Made by a program: the position numbers and the translations under genes. From contig OY782499.1 in assembly GCA_963677815.1 (NCBI GenBank), positions 1,798,001-1,862,000 of the forward strand: DNA of 64,000 nt. Reading direction: 5' to 3'. The first letter of the stretch is position 1. The number at the start of each line of letters is the position of its first letter. This document shows positions 28,018 through 37,700 of this stretch, one piece after another. Origin of the DNA: JAEKNW01 sp963677815. GTDB taxonomy: Bacteria; Cloacimonadota; Cloacimonadia; Cloacimonadales; JAFGVF01. Under the pieces are notes generated by a model, which worked only from the letters and a program-made list of their open reading frames with translations, was not told the DNA's origin and did no database searches.

Positions 28018-29068
28018 ATTAATCATTTTGTTACTATTATTAAATATAGTATTGTTTTCAACTGAGATTATTGAATTAGAAGAAAGGTTTTCAAATATTA
28101 GTGGTATTTATCAAGATGGAAAAGTTACTTTAGATTTCTCTATCAAAGACCAAGTATTGTGTGATAGTATAGCAATTTATAGATCATATAATGCTATTAC
28201 TATTCCAGTTGATATGTATAAACTCCCTATCTCAAAGAAGATTATTTATGCATCTACTAGCTATATCGATAGTGAACTAGCAAGCAATATTGATTATTAT
28301 TATAGAGCTGTAGGTTATTTCAACAATGAGCCGTGGGCAATCAGTGATAATGTAAAAGTTACAATAGCTGATATTGAAGTGGATTATCTAGAATATGATT
28401 ATAAAGATGTACACTTAAGGGTTGATAAGGAGAATTATTACTTAACTTTACTCACTAATAATAACAATATTATAAAGAAGTTTCCTTTAGCTTTAGGAGA
28501 AAATCCTTTTTCAAGAAAAACTATTAGAGATAGGGTTTCCAGTCCAGAAGGTATTTACCAAGTGGTATATATACTTAAAAATGCAACTAATTATAAAGCC
28601 TTTGATATAAATTATCCAAATACTATCGATAGGGTACGTTACGAACTCTCAAAAGACCTTGACTTAATTCCTCAAAATGAATATATTGGTGGTGATATAC
28701 AAATTCATGGAATGGGTATTAATACGAACTGGACTCTTGGCTCTTTTGCTCTTCGAAACGAAGATATTGATGAAATTATTGACTCTAACTTAGTAAAACC
28801 CGGCTCAAAAATAATAATTACTGGATATGAAATCAAAGATGAAGACATCGCTTATCTTGATAGATTTTGGACCAAAGGAGAGATTAAGATAATCCAAAAT
28901 AAACTCAAGAATATGGGCTATGAAATTTCATCTGATGGAGTCTTAGGACCAAACAGTCGCAAAATAATTGGTAATTTTCAGTATAAAAATGGCCTGAAGA
29001 TTACATGTGAATTGGATAGAGAAACTTGCCATAAGATAGGTTACATTCCTTATGATGTTAAACCTTAG
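28007..29068 (+). CDS. L,D-transpeptidase (YkuD) domain protein with the catalytic Cys replaced by Ser, plus peptidoglycan-binding domain
   Basis: The 353-residue exported protein starts with a signal sequence (LIILLLLLNIVLFS). An N-terminal beta domain covers about 30-125, a YkuD domain about 135-270, and a C-terminal PG_binding_1 domain about 290-345 (IIQNKLKNMGYE, DGVLGPNSRKIIGNFQ). The YkuD core shows IQIHGMG (H234) and NWTLGSFALRNEDIDE. In active enzymes of this form the last motif reads TxGC; here the Cys position is Ser246 (codon TCT). The protein may therefore bind peptidoglycan without cross-linking it, or act differently. It overlaps the sirtuin gene by 11 nt. Confidence 0.8.
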   Translation: MKNRLIILLLLLNIVLFSTEIIELEERFSNISGIYQDGKVTLDFSIKDQVLCDSIAIYRSYNAITIPVDMYKLPISKKIIYASTSYIDSELASNIDYYYRAVGYFNNEPWAISDNVKVTIADIEVDYLEYDYKDVHLRVDKENYYLTLLTNNNNIIKKFPLALGENPFSRKTIRDRVSSPEGIYQVVYILKNATNYKAFDINYPNTIDRVRYELSKDLDLIPQNEYIGGDIQIHGMGINTNWTLGSFALRNEDIDEIIDSNLVKPGSKIIITGYEIKDEDIAYLDRFWTKGEIKIIQNKLKNMGYEISSDGVLGPNSRKIIGNFQYKNGLKITCELDRETCHKIGYIPYDVKP

Positions 29069-29083
29069 TAGGGAGATCAAGAT

Positions 29084-29128
29084 ATGGCTAAATCATGTAT
29101 AAACTCCGATGCAAGACTTCAAGTATGA
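29084..29128 (+). CDS. Possible 14-codon leader ORF
   Basis: ATG 29084 is preceded by GGGAG at 29071-29075. It opens a 14-codon frame (MAKSCINSDARLQV) ending at TGA 29126-29128, inside the 5' end of the next gene in another frame and 5 nt before that gene's second ATG (29133). It could be a translational-coupling leader or chance. Support is only the ribosome-binding site. Confidence 0.25.
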   Translation: MAKSCINSDARLQV

Positions 29129-29462
29129 AAGTATGGCACATCATATGAAAGGATTTATCCAAGGCTTACTCTTTATATTAATAATTATTTTTATAATTGC
29201 TTTTTTTCATGTTATTGCTTATTTTGACGGAAGCATTTCAGGTAATAGATATCAAGATGATGGTGAAGTAGAATATTGGCATGAGAATATTGAAAAATCA
29301 GATGGAGTTAGATCTCCAACAGCAAATCAAAAATCTAATGATTATTATGAAGAAAGAAGAAAGAACTTTGGATCAAAATCCCTAAATCAAAAAGATAAAG
29401 AAGAAAAGGCTAAAGCCAAGCAAGCAGAGGAAAATAAGAAGAGAAGTTACCTCAAGAAATAA
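29109..29462 (+). CDS. Small membrane protein with charged C-terminal tail, unknown function
   Basis: The product is 117 residues, or 109 if translation begins at the second ATG (29133). One strong transmembrane segment lies at about residues 15-40 (FIQGLLFILIIIFIIAFFHV). A hydrophilic, very Lys/Glu-rich tail ends in a predicted helical KAKQAEENKKRSYLKK stretch. No family is recognised. It is last in the operon, and its end overlaps the convergent holA gene by 11 nt. No clear ribosome-binding site precedes either ATG, so reinitiation after the short leader ORF is possible. Confidence 0.6.
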   Translation: MQDFKYESMAHHMKGFIQGLLFILIIIFIIAFFHVIAYFDGSISGNRYQDDGEVEYWHENIEKSDGVRSPTANQKSNDYYEERRKNFGSKSLNQKDKEEKAKAKQAEENKKRSYLKK

Positions 29463-30465
29463 TTGAAATTACAAGATTAGTGAGTAAGACATTTACTGCT
29501 AAATCAGTAGATTTCAGTTTGTAATCAGCTTGGAGAAGTAGGTCAAAAATCTTACTCATTTTGATTCTTCGATAATTGTTAGCATAAGTTATATAATCTT
29601 TTCTGAAAGTAGGGTGAACTTCTTTCAGATATTGTGATTGTATTTCAGATGCAGAAAAATTTTGAACTTGAAGATATTTAACTTTCCAAATTGTCTGAAA
29701 GAATCGAGTTAACATGACAGTTAACAAAATGGATTTTTTACTTTCTTCTGCTTCTAAAAAATTATGTAGGATAAGTAAAGCTCTTCTTTTATTTCGTTGT
29801 CCAATAGCATTTTGTAGTTCGAATATTGATGATGCTCGATTATTTTCCATACATGTTTCAACATCTTGATTAGTCAGTATCTTTTTATCACCAATATAGA
29901 TTAATAATTTTTCCAGTTCATTAAAGGCAGTATAGTAATCCGCTTCAATTTTCGATGAGAAAAGGGAAATGGTATCCCTAGATGTCCGAATTTTTAATCT
30001 TCTAAGTTCTGCTGTCAACCAGTTTTCAATGTCCCAATAACCAGCAGGTTGTTTTGACGAAATAGTGATATATTTATCAAAAGCTTTATATACTTTAGTT
30101 CTTAAATCAACCTTTTCACAATGAACTACAAGAATAGATGTTGTTGGTATTTTATGAATATATTCAGCTATTTTATTCTTATCTTTTTCTTTCATCTGAC
30201 TAAACTCGTGTACAAGGACAAGTCTGTGGTCAGCTAAGAAAGGAAACATTTCTAATTGTTCTATTACATCCTCGTTATTAATATCTTCCCCAAATAGATT
30301 AATGAAATCAAACTCTTTACTTTCATCATCTGAGTATTTATTTACCAGGGCTTTAATAACTTTATCAGCAAGAAAATGGTCTTCACCATGTATGAAATAG
30401 ACGTTACTGAATTGATGATTATCAATAATATTTAAAAAATGCTCAGCTGAATATTTGTTGGCCAT
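29452..30465 (-). CDS. holA: DNA polymerase III subunit delta
   Basis: The delta clamp-loader subunit that opens the beta clamp. From ATG 30465 the product is about 337 residues and starts MANKYSAEHFLNIIDN, then NVYFIHGEDHFLADKVIKAL, the typical delta N-terminus. EQLEMFPFLADHRLVLVHE and ILVVHCEKVDLRTKVYK follow, with a C-terminal helical collar domain. The frame stays open upstream to 30528 inside uppP, but family alignment and the position just after the uppP stop favour 30465. The 3' end overlaps the convergent membrane-protein gene by 11 nt. Confidence 0.9.
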   Translation of the reverse strand: MANKYSAEHFLNIIDNHQFSNVYFIHGEDHFLADKVIKALVNKYSDDESKEFDFINLFGEDINNEDVIEQLEMFPFLADHRLVLVHEFSQMKEKDKNKIAEYIHKIPTTSILVVHCEKVDLRTKVYKAFDKYITISSKQPAGYWDIENWLTAELRRLKIRTSRDTISLFSSKIEADYYTAFNELEKLLIYIGDKKILTNQDVETCMENNRASSIFELQNAIGQRNKRRALLILHNFLEAEESKKSILLTVMLTRFFQTIWKVKYLQVQNFSASEIQSQYLKEVHPTFRKDYITYANNYRRIKMSKIFDLLLQADYKLKSTDLAVNVLLTNLVISIIS

Positions 30466-30482
30466 AGTATCTAAAACTTCCT

Positions 30483-31289
30483 TTAAAATACGATAAAATA
30501 GACCATTACTATTGAAGCAAACCAACAATAATAAGAGAAATATTTTAACTTCTTATTTTGGATGAGATTAATGAGCAATGAGATAACTAAGAAACCTGAG
30601 ATAAATGCAGCAATAGCACCTATGCTATATTTTCCAAGCAAAGCAAGGTCAAAATTGTCCATATCGAGAAAATCTAATAAAGCTGCCCCTAAAATAGCAG
30701 GGATACTAAGAAGAAAAGAAAACCTTGCTGCATTTTCACGTTTCATCTTACTAAACAAGGCAAAGGCTATGGTTGTTCCAGAGCGTGAAATACCTGGAAC
30801 AATTGCTAAGGCTTGTCCCATACCTATGAAGATAGCTTTAACCCAGCCAATATTATAGTCCTCAAACTGACCATTAGGTATTTTATCTGAGACATAAGTA
30901 ATAAGTCCTGTTCCAAAAAGAGCAATAGCAACAGCCAAAGGAATATCATAAAGTGCTTCAAATTTATCTTTGAACACCATACCAAGTATAGCAGTAGTGA
31001 AGGTTGCAACTAAGAGATAAGCTATAATTTTTAAATTATTAATATCCTGGTAGCTTTTTTTACTAGAAAAAATCTTGCTTGCAGATAAGATAAGTCTAAA
31101 TATATCTTTATAGAAATAAATCAATACAGCCAACAATGAGCCTAGATGAACGATAATTTCAAAACTAATGCCAGGTTCATTTATGCCTAAAAAATGTTGA
31201 GCTAAAACTAAATGACCTGAGCTTGATACAGGTAAAAATTCAGTAAGGCCTTGGATTATTCCTAAAATTATAGATTCGAGTATTGACAT
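30483..31289 (-). CDS. uppP: Undecaprenyl-diphosphatase (BacA/UppP)
   Basis: An integral membrane enzyme that dephosphorylates undecaprenyl pyrophosphate, recycling the lipid carrier of peptidoglycan synthesis. The 268 residues include the family motifs QGLTEFLPVSSSGHLVLAQ (about 14-32) and IVPGISRSGTTIAFAL (about 170-185), with about eight hydrophobic segments. It lies 12 nt downstream of the deacetylase-like lipoprotein gene and 17 nt before holA on the minus strand. The ribosome-binding site is a plain AAGGAT. Confidence 0.96.
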   Translation of the reverse strand: MSILESIILGIIQGLTEFLPVSSSGHLVLAQHFLGINEPGISFEIIVHLGSLLAVLIYFYKDIFRLILSASKIFSSKKSYQDINNLKIIAYLLVATFTTAILGMVFKDKFEALYDIPLAVAIALFGTGLITYVSDKIPNGQFEDYNIGWVKAIFIGMGQALAIVPGISRSGTTIAFALFSKMKRENAARFSFLLSIPAILGAALLDFLDMDNFDLALLGKYSIGAIAAFISGFLVISLLINLIQNKKLKYFSYYCWFASIVMVYFIVF

Positions 31290-31301
31290 ATTTTATCCTT
31301 T

Positions 31302-32480
31302 TTAATCGATTTTTGGTAAATCTGTATTTAATAAATCTGATACATTTACTATTTTAAAATGTTTTCTGTCAATCAAAGAAATAATATTTTTTATTTTCAT
31401 GATATCTTCTTTATTATTACACTTCATTAGGAAAACAGGATTACTATTTTCTTCAAGATATTTTGAAATGTTAGCAGGTGTTAACTGTCTATAAGATAGA
31501 GCCCATGAAGAAAGAACTTGGTTTCTTAAAGCCAGCTCAAAACCTTTAGACTTACTGGTAGTCATGGCATCAATATAATAGAGCTTGTTTTCAACACAAT
31601 AATCAATTATTTGCTTCATGAAAGTTGTTTCAGATGAGGCAAAATCCCCCCAATAATGTGTTAAACCAACAGCAGGATGAACATTTTCGTGCAGTTGCTT
31701 GATATTATTCCAAATATCCTTTTTTACAATTGGGTTCTGTACTGTTATGGCATTTAATTGAGAATAAGAATTCGAATTAGGATATGCTTCCAAGGGTATA
31801 GTTAGCATACATTCAATATTGTTATACTTAGTAAGTTTAACTAGTGTATCTGTGTAAGTCCCATCTCCCAAGAAAGCTAGGGTTAGATTATTAGATTTTA
31901 TCAGGCTAAGATTATCTGAAATTAAACTGAAATCATTGCCTACTTCAGTAAGAACTAATGAAACTTCTTGTAATTGTTCAAGATTAGAATATGGGGACTT
32001 GTCATAAACTAATCTAATAATGTATTCATAAGAATTATCTTTATTTCTATATGTTACTTTATGACCCACAAGGTACTCTTTCCAGTTGGCAAAGAAGATC
32101 CCATCTACCAGCTGTCCATTAACTTTTTCTAATTCTTGTTTGAGAATCATATTAGCATAAGTTAAATCAATAATCTCTCTATTCAGCATAAATCTTAAAT
32201 AGATTTTGCGAGGATTATTTGTAGATTTATCTTCGTATCTAATTACATTAGGATAAATATTAGGAGAAAATCTAGAGGTATTTTCTCCATAGGGTATTTT
32301 TAAGGAATAGGCTACATCATAGATTGCCATTTCTAAAGAATCTATTTCAGCTTCATACCAGGGGTGAAATTCTTCTTGAACAATCATTTGCTTGTCTGGA
32401 AGTTCAGCATTTTTAAAATCTTGCTTTTGGCAGGCAAACAACAATAAGACTGTTGATATAAGAAGAAACAAGTATTTCAT
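31302..32480 (-). CDS. Divergent polysaccharide deacetylase-family lipoprotein
   Basis: The 392-residue protein begins with a lipoprotein signal (FLLISTVLLLFACQKQ; lipidation Cys at residue 17). The C-terminal half matches the divergent polysaccharide deacetylase family (YibQ-like): LTLAFLGDGTYTDTLVKL, ECMLTIPLEAYPNSNSY, HPAVGLTHYWGDFASSE and YYIDAMTTSKSKG. Family members usually begin with a conserved DDxG; here the corresponding place reads LGDG, so a metal ligand may be lost. The substrate is unknown. It abuts the upstream gene (1-nt overlap) and belongs to the surface-protein cluster on the minus strand. Confidence 0.78.
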   Translation of the reverse strand: MKYLFLLISTVLLLFACQKQDFKNAELPDKQMIVQEEFHPWYEAEIDSLEMAIYDVAYSLKIPYGENTSRFSPNIYPNVIRYEDKSTNNPRKIYLRFMLNREIIDLTYANMILKQELEKVNGQLVDGIFFANWKEYLVGHKVTYRNKDNSYEYIIRLVYDKSPYSNLEQLQEVSLVLTEVGNDFSLISDNLSLIKSNNLTLAFLGDGTYTDTLVKLTKYNNIECMLTIPLEAYPNSNSYSQLNAITVQNPIVKKDIWNNIKQLHENVHPAVGLTHYWGDFASSETTFMKQIIDYCVENKLYYIDAMTTSKSKGFELALRNQVLSSWALSYRQLTPANISKYLEENSNPVFLMKCNNKEDIMKIKNIISLIDRKHFKIVNVSDLLNTDLPKID

Positions 32481-33151
32481 TAAAACTTAACTTGTAGATT
32501 AACCATAGGAATCATACTTTGGTTGATAGTAGAATAGATGGAGAATTTATCTGCTAGATCTCTATTTTTATATCTAATCAACATATCAAAGAATGAGAAC
32601 ATATGATTAGCAACAATAACACCTGTGGCAATTTTTGCATAATCTTGGTTTAGCAGGTAATCTTGTCTAAGGTCATTGTATTTATATCTATTTTTCTTAC
32701 TATCCCATCTCCAATTTTTACTATCAGGTATGGCATTTGCATCAATATACTCTTGTTGAGCAACTGGGTCACCAGGGAATTCTTCAATAGCATAATCAAG
32801 GATTTCTTGATTGTGACCACCAGCTTCAAAGTAAGAAGAATTATATCTACCAATTATTTTATAATAGGCATCATCATAATCACTTGGATTAATGTGGGCA
32901 AATTTAATAGCATAATTAATACTTTGATCTTTTTTAATATTAGCTTCATTAGAGAAGTAAAGCAAAGATGAAAGAAAAACCACTTCTAATCCTAAGTGAG
33001 CATATCCTGCATTTTTCCCAACACTAAGTTGTCCCCATCCAGGTAACAACGCGGATTTTAAGGGTGAAAAACTATATGAATCTGCTAACACAGGAAGTAT
33101 AAAACATAGAACTAAGAGACAGATGATGTATTTTTTAGAAATTGAAGCCAT
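32480..33151 (-). CDS. Membrane/exported protein, third of three tandem paralogues (DUF5683-like)
   Basis: About 223 residues from ATG 33151; an upstream in-frame TTG at 33160 is an alternative. It has a signal peptide (YIICLLVLCFILPVLA) followed by the shared core SPLKSALLPGWGQLSVG and a hydrophobic LGLEVVFLSSLLYFS. A Tyr/Asp-rich middle and a region GVIVANHMFSFFDMLIRYK precede a C-terminal beta strand ending MVNLQVKF. The two genes upstream have the same plan (SALVPGSG, SAILPGAG). The LPGxGQ-type membrane insert resembles DUF5683 proteins of Bacteroidetes. Function is unknown. Confidence 0.7.
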   Translation of the reverse strand: MASISKKYIICLLVLCFILPVLADSYSFSPLKSALLPGWGQLSVGKNAGYAHLGLEVVFLSSLLYFSNEANIKKDQSINYAIKFAHINPSDYDDAYYKIIGRYNSSYFEAGGHNQEILDYAIEEFPGDPVAQQEYIDANAIPDSKNWRWDSKKNRYKYNDLRQDYLLNQDYAKIATGVIVANHMFSFFDMLIRYKNRDLADKFSIYSTINQSMIPMVNLQVKF

Positions 33152-33800
33152 AATTAACAAAGACTCCTTGGCAATTTAAATTAGGTTGAATATTTAGAGA
33201 ATGTTTTTTGCTAAATTCTTTATTATCATTTCTTGTTGAAACGGCACTAGAAATAGCACTGTAGAGGTGATTAACAATTAAAGCACCTATCACAAAGTTA
33301 GCATTTTGATTGTTCTTTTGCTTTTGAGAGCGGAATTTCTTGTATTTTTTTAAATTATTTGATGATTCCCAATCCCAGGCATTTTCTTCTGTAATAGTAT
33401 ATTCATTTACAAATTCATAATAAGCATCAGTCCCATAACCGTAATAGTTTTGACCGTTAAGTCTTACATTTTCATTATATTGCTCAGATGAAATTTGCTG
33501 AGCCAATAAATCGTAATAATCACCAGAAGAATTCAATGGTGCTCCTGTAATTTGCTTAGCAAACTGTTTAGCAGAACTATCAAAAGAATCTGCTTGTTTA
33601 TCAAAATGGAAAAGAGTAGCTATTAAAGCAATTTCCCTAAAGACAGCTATTCCACCTTTAGCATAGTTTTGAGAATAGAAATCACCAGAACCAGGAACTA
33701 AGGCTGACATGGCAAAAGACAATTTTGTTGAATGGAGCTTATCAGCAGAAGCCAGTGAAACTATTAATAAGCATAAGATAATCAGTAAGTATTTTTTCAC
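33135..33800 (-). CDS. Membrane/exported protein, second of three tandem paralogues (DUF5683-like)
   Basis: 221 residues starting at GTG 33800. The signal peptide YLLIILCLLIVSLASA is followed by LSFAMSALVPGSGDFYSQNYAKGG and REIALIATLFHFDK, the same core as the flanking genes. The end, NFVIGALIVNHLYSAISSAVS ... GVFVNYGFNF, also parallels them. It starts 1 nt after the upstream paralogue stop and overlaps the downstream one by up to 17 nt. The three form a tight tandem array that probably arose by duplication and then diverged strongly. Confidence 0.7.
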   Translation of the reverse strand: MKKYLLIILCLLIVSLASADKLHSTKLSFAMSALVPGSGDFYSQNYAKGGIAVFREIALIATLFHFDKQADSFDSSAKQFAKQITGAPLNSSGDYYDLLAQQISSEQYNENVRLNGQNYYGYGTDAYYEFVNEYTITEENAWDWESSNNLKKYKKFRSQKQKNNQNANFVIGALIVNHLYSAISSAVSTRNDNKEFSKKHSLNIQPNLNCQGVFVNYGFNF

Positions 33801-33801
33801 T

Positions 33802-34734
33802 TTAGAACCTCTGTGTTAAGAAAACCATAGGTGTGAACCTATCATTTTTACTTGTAGCTGCATAATTGAATTGAAAATTAGATTGAGAGATATAATTCTT
33901 GTTATATTTCTTCACAGCTAAACCAGCATCAATAGCTGAAACTAGCCTGTTAAGTAGCATGCCATATAAAAAGTAGTCTGCTTTATTATATTGATCTTGA
34001 GCATCTCTTCTCATTTGAATATACTTCTCTCTCATAGGAGAATAGTAACCATCATTTATATTTTCTGAATAATTATCAGTATTAGTAATTTCATAACCGA
34101 TAATAGTATGATTAACATCTTCAGAATCAGTGGACCATTGAACTATTGGGTCTATATAACCTTGATTTAAAGAACCTTGCCCATTATAAGCGTAGCGTTC
34201 ATACCAATCGGCCCAGCCATAGATGTATTTATCATATTTACCTACGTCTTCATAGAAATGTTGTGTGTTTTGTTGGTCTAAACGGTAGAAACCATTTGCA
34301 CCTAAGTCATAGATATCACCGGTATTAACCCCTGAAACATAAGTTTCTACCAAAGACTGAAATTCTCTATTATAACGAGGACCAGAATATATTTCTTGAC
34401 CACTCTGAGGGTCATAAAGTGTTATCGTTTCGCCATTAACATATTTCTCATAAGCTCTTTCTTGGTCAATAGCATCTTGTCTAGTAGAAATATAACCATA
34501 GATCAAAGCTCCTTCAATGATAGGGAATATATAACCAACCCATCTACTAGGATTAACATAGATAGAACCTGCACCAGGCAGTATTGCAGACATTGTTACA
34601 GCTAACTTGCTACTTTTTTTCTGATAATTAACTTGGATTACATCATTGTCTAATTCTAAATCTTCAATGAGAGGTTGAGCAAGAATATTTAATGATAAAC
34701 AAGCTAAAACTATTATGAACAGATATTTTCTCAT
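33802..34734 (-). CDS. Membrane/exported protein, first of three tandem paralogues (DUF5683-like)
   Basis: 310 residues, the longest of the three. The signal peptide FIIVLACLSLNILA precedes KLAVTMSAILPGAGSIYVN and YIFPIIEGALIYGYIST, the shared LPGxG core. A long Tyr- and Asp-rich central region follows. A second conserved block ADYFLYGMLLNRLVSAIDAG near residue 260 aligns with NHLYSAISSA and NHMFSFFDML in the paralogues. The ribosome-binding site is GGAGG, 4 nt before the ATG. It lies 8 nt after the M6 protease gene and is probably co-expressed with it and the PorV-like gene. Confidence 0.7.
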   Translation of the reverse strand: MRKYLFIIVLACLSLNILAQPLIEDLELDNDVIQVNYQKKSSKLAVTMSAILPGAGSIYVNPSRWVGYIFPIIEGALIYGYISTRQDAIDQERAYEKYVNGETITLYDPQSGQEIYSGPRYNREFQSLVETYVSGVNTGDIYDLGANGFYRLDQQNTQHFYEDVGKYDKYIYGWADWYERYAYNGQGSLNQGYIDPIVQWSTDSEDVNHTIIGYEITNTDNYSENINDGYYSPMREKYIQMRRDAQDQYNKADYFLYGMLLNRLVSAIDAGLAVKKYNKNYISQSNFQFNYAATSKNDRFTPMVFLTQRF

Positions 34735-34742
34735 AAGTCCTC

Positions 34743-37700
34743 CTATTTAGTAACAGCAAATTTAAATTTGTAGTTTGAATTTCCTTGTATAACCCCGATA
34801 TAGACCCCAGATGAAATGTCTTTAAAATCTAGAATATTATCAACATGGTCTAATCCATTAGATTCAATATTCATTTCTTTAATAAGTTTTCCTGAAATAT
34901 CGAATACTTTGAATTTTACAGATTGAGCTATGTTGAAAACTCTAAGTGTTGCTTTTTCTTTAGCTACAGGATTAGGGAACACATAAGCAGAAATTTTCTT
35001 ATTATTATTTTCATTTCCATTAGAATAGTTAATGAAATTTAAGTTTCTATTTGGATTTGTGTGACTAGTTTCCCACAAGATTGGGTTAGCTAGATTTTTC
35101 TTTTCTTTCCATTGCATGATGACAGAGTTATCAAAAGCATTTATTTGAAAGATGTAGCCTAAAGAATCAGCATCTTGACTGTTATAATAGCAAAATAATC
35201 TTTCATTACTTGCATCAACTAAGTTCAAGGATGAATCAAGAATATCTTGATTAAGATTCAGGGCTAAGAAATTATTTTCTTCAATAGGCAGATAAAGTGT
35301 TTTCCCATAATAACTTGATTCTTCAGGATTAAGGAATTGGTTATCAATAATGATAATCTCTCCTGAAGAGAAAGTTACGTCATGGAAAGCTCTTGGGAAA
35401 TTAAGGGGGAAGGTTCCATCAAGATAATTAGCATAGATTTTACTTCCTGCTGTGAAAACAATGTAAGCACCTTGTTCATCATAGTTTAGAGCAAGTTCAG
35501 AAGTGACTTTACCAGCAATGATACTTGAGTAGTCATAGATTAAATTTAACTCACTTTTATTATAAGAATAAATCTTATTATCAGAAGTTTTAAAAATCAA
35601 ATATTGTTGAGTCTTAAACACTTGATCTTCATTTTCTTCAAAGTGGTTTAGAACTACTGTTTTTGAGTTTATACTAGAAGGTAAGTCTATGTATTCATTA
35701 CTTGTCAAATCAATTATTTGATTATCCGCAATAAAAATTAAATCTGTATCTGAGGTAACAATTTCATTAACATCATAATCGAGTTCATTGATTTCGATTG
35801 AATTATTTGCAGTAAAGAATTTAATTTCTAAAACCTTATTATCGGCTATCATGTAATATTTATTATCATATAACTGAGGTAGCACTTCAGCAGAATAGCC
35901 TAAATCGAAAGTATAAGCATTGTTATTTCTAAGAACTAGCATATAAGAATCATAGAAAATAACTAATTCTTCATTTTTATCGTTATCGAAATCAACTTTC
36001 TGAATTGGTAGAATGTTCCTTACATCTGTGATAGCTTGATCTAATTGAATCGAATTGAAACTTTCAAAAACATTAGCTTCTTTATCAAAGTAATAAAGGT
36101 CAATTGAACTCTCAGTTATTATGGCAGTATCTGAAAGTTTTGTAGAACCATCAAATATTGGGGATACAGAAATTACTTCTCTATCTGATTTAATTGAAGT
36201 TGTTCTTGGTAAAATAGGTGACCCATAAGAAAAGGCCATTTCAATACCACTCTGGGAAATATTATAGAGTCCAGAAGAATGAGAAATGCCTGAAGATGTC
36301 ATTAAGGATGGGGTAGAGGAAGCATTTAATTCATCATTATGAATATCTTCACTCCAACCATTAAAATAGGAGTCTCCATTAACAGTTTCTAAGATTGGCA
36401 TATTTTTAAAATAATACTCAAAAGCTGTTCCTTTCCAATAATAAGCATAAACATTACCTATATCAGGAATTCCATCAGCTTCAATAATTTCTATCCCTCT
36501 TTGTCTGTATGAAGTATTTACATAATTGCTTGCAAAGTTGGAAACAAAATTACCATCAGAATCATAAGACCCCTGATTATATAGGACATCATTATTAACT
36601 TTCCAGACTAATAAACCTCCTCCTATAGCGTTATAATTGCCATCAATAAAGGATGGGAGTAGATAGTCATATTCGAAAGTTGGGAAATTATTATCATCAT
36701 TATAAGCTGTTGGATGTAAGGCGATTCTTCCATCAAGGGCAGAAAAGACAGCTGTTCCACCATCACCATCAGGGTCAACATTTCTGTTTTCGATTAAAAT
36801 GTATTCATCATTACTAAGTTGAAGTTTGTAGATGTAAGGAGCTTTAGTGAAATCATATCTTTCTTCAGCACAAGTTATTTTAATATCTTGTAGCTTTGAG
36901 AGATTTTCAATATCTTTAAGGATTCCACGGTCTCTAAAGCTATCCTCGAACATTAATACGCGTGAAAAAGCTCCTGGTAGGGCAGGAATAATACCTTCAA
37001 TAGAGTATGTCTTGTCATCAATACCAGAACCCATGCCTACCTCTGTAGAACCACCTGAATCCATTATATCGAATGAACCTACCATGGGGTAGTAACTATT
37101 AACAGCATATAAGTCAATTAGACCTAAAGAATGACCAAATTCATGGAACATTACACCATTCAAAGCACCATAGCCTGAAACTTGAATATTACCATTGCCA
37201 AAATCATACTCTGAGATATCTTGTGTAATTGTCTCAGGAATATTACAGGCATAATCAAGAGTAACAGCACCATCGTCTACTATTGCTTCCTTGCCGTCTC
37301 CAACTCTAATGAAGAAAGAAGGAATATCACTTGGTGTATCGGCTAAAACATCATGTTGCCAATCTGAACCTGCATGGATAATCATATAGTGAGAATAACT
37401 TGCAAAGTCTATTTCAGGAGATTCTCTATCTGCTGTTTCAAAAGATTCTTTGAAGTATTCTTCCATTTTAGAGACAAAGACTTCATTACTAGCACCTGGA
37501 GGATTATAATAGCCCATTGGTTGAGATAAGGTATAAGAAGCTCTATCTTGAGGATAAATATCCCATTCTAAATTAAATCCACCTAGACTAGCAGCTAAAT
37601 AATAATAGCGCATAGCCTCAGCCATTTTATCATAATATTCTTGATTATGAGGTGGTTTTGATAATTGAATTGGATAGTTATCTGGTGCTTCAAGTAAGAA

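Noticed and set aside
34146..34605. Short plus-strand open frames opposite the surface-protein cluster
   Set aside because: They are antisense to convincing minus-strand genes with signal peptides and ribosome-binding sites.
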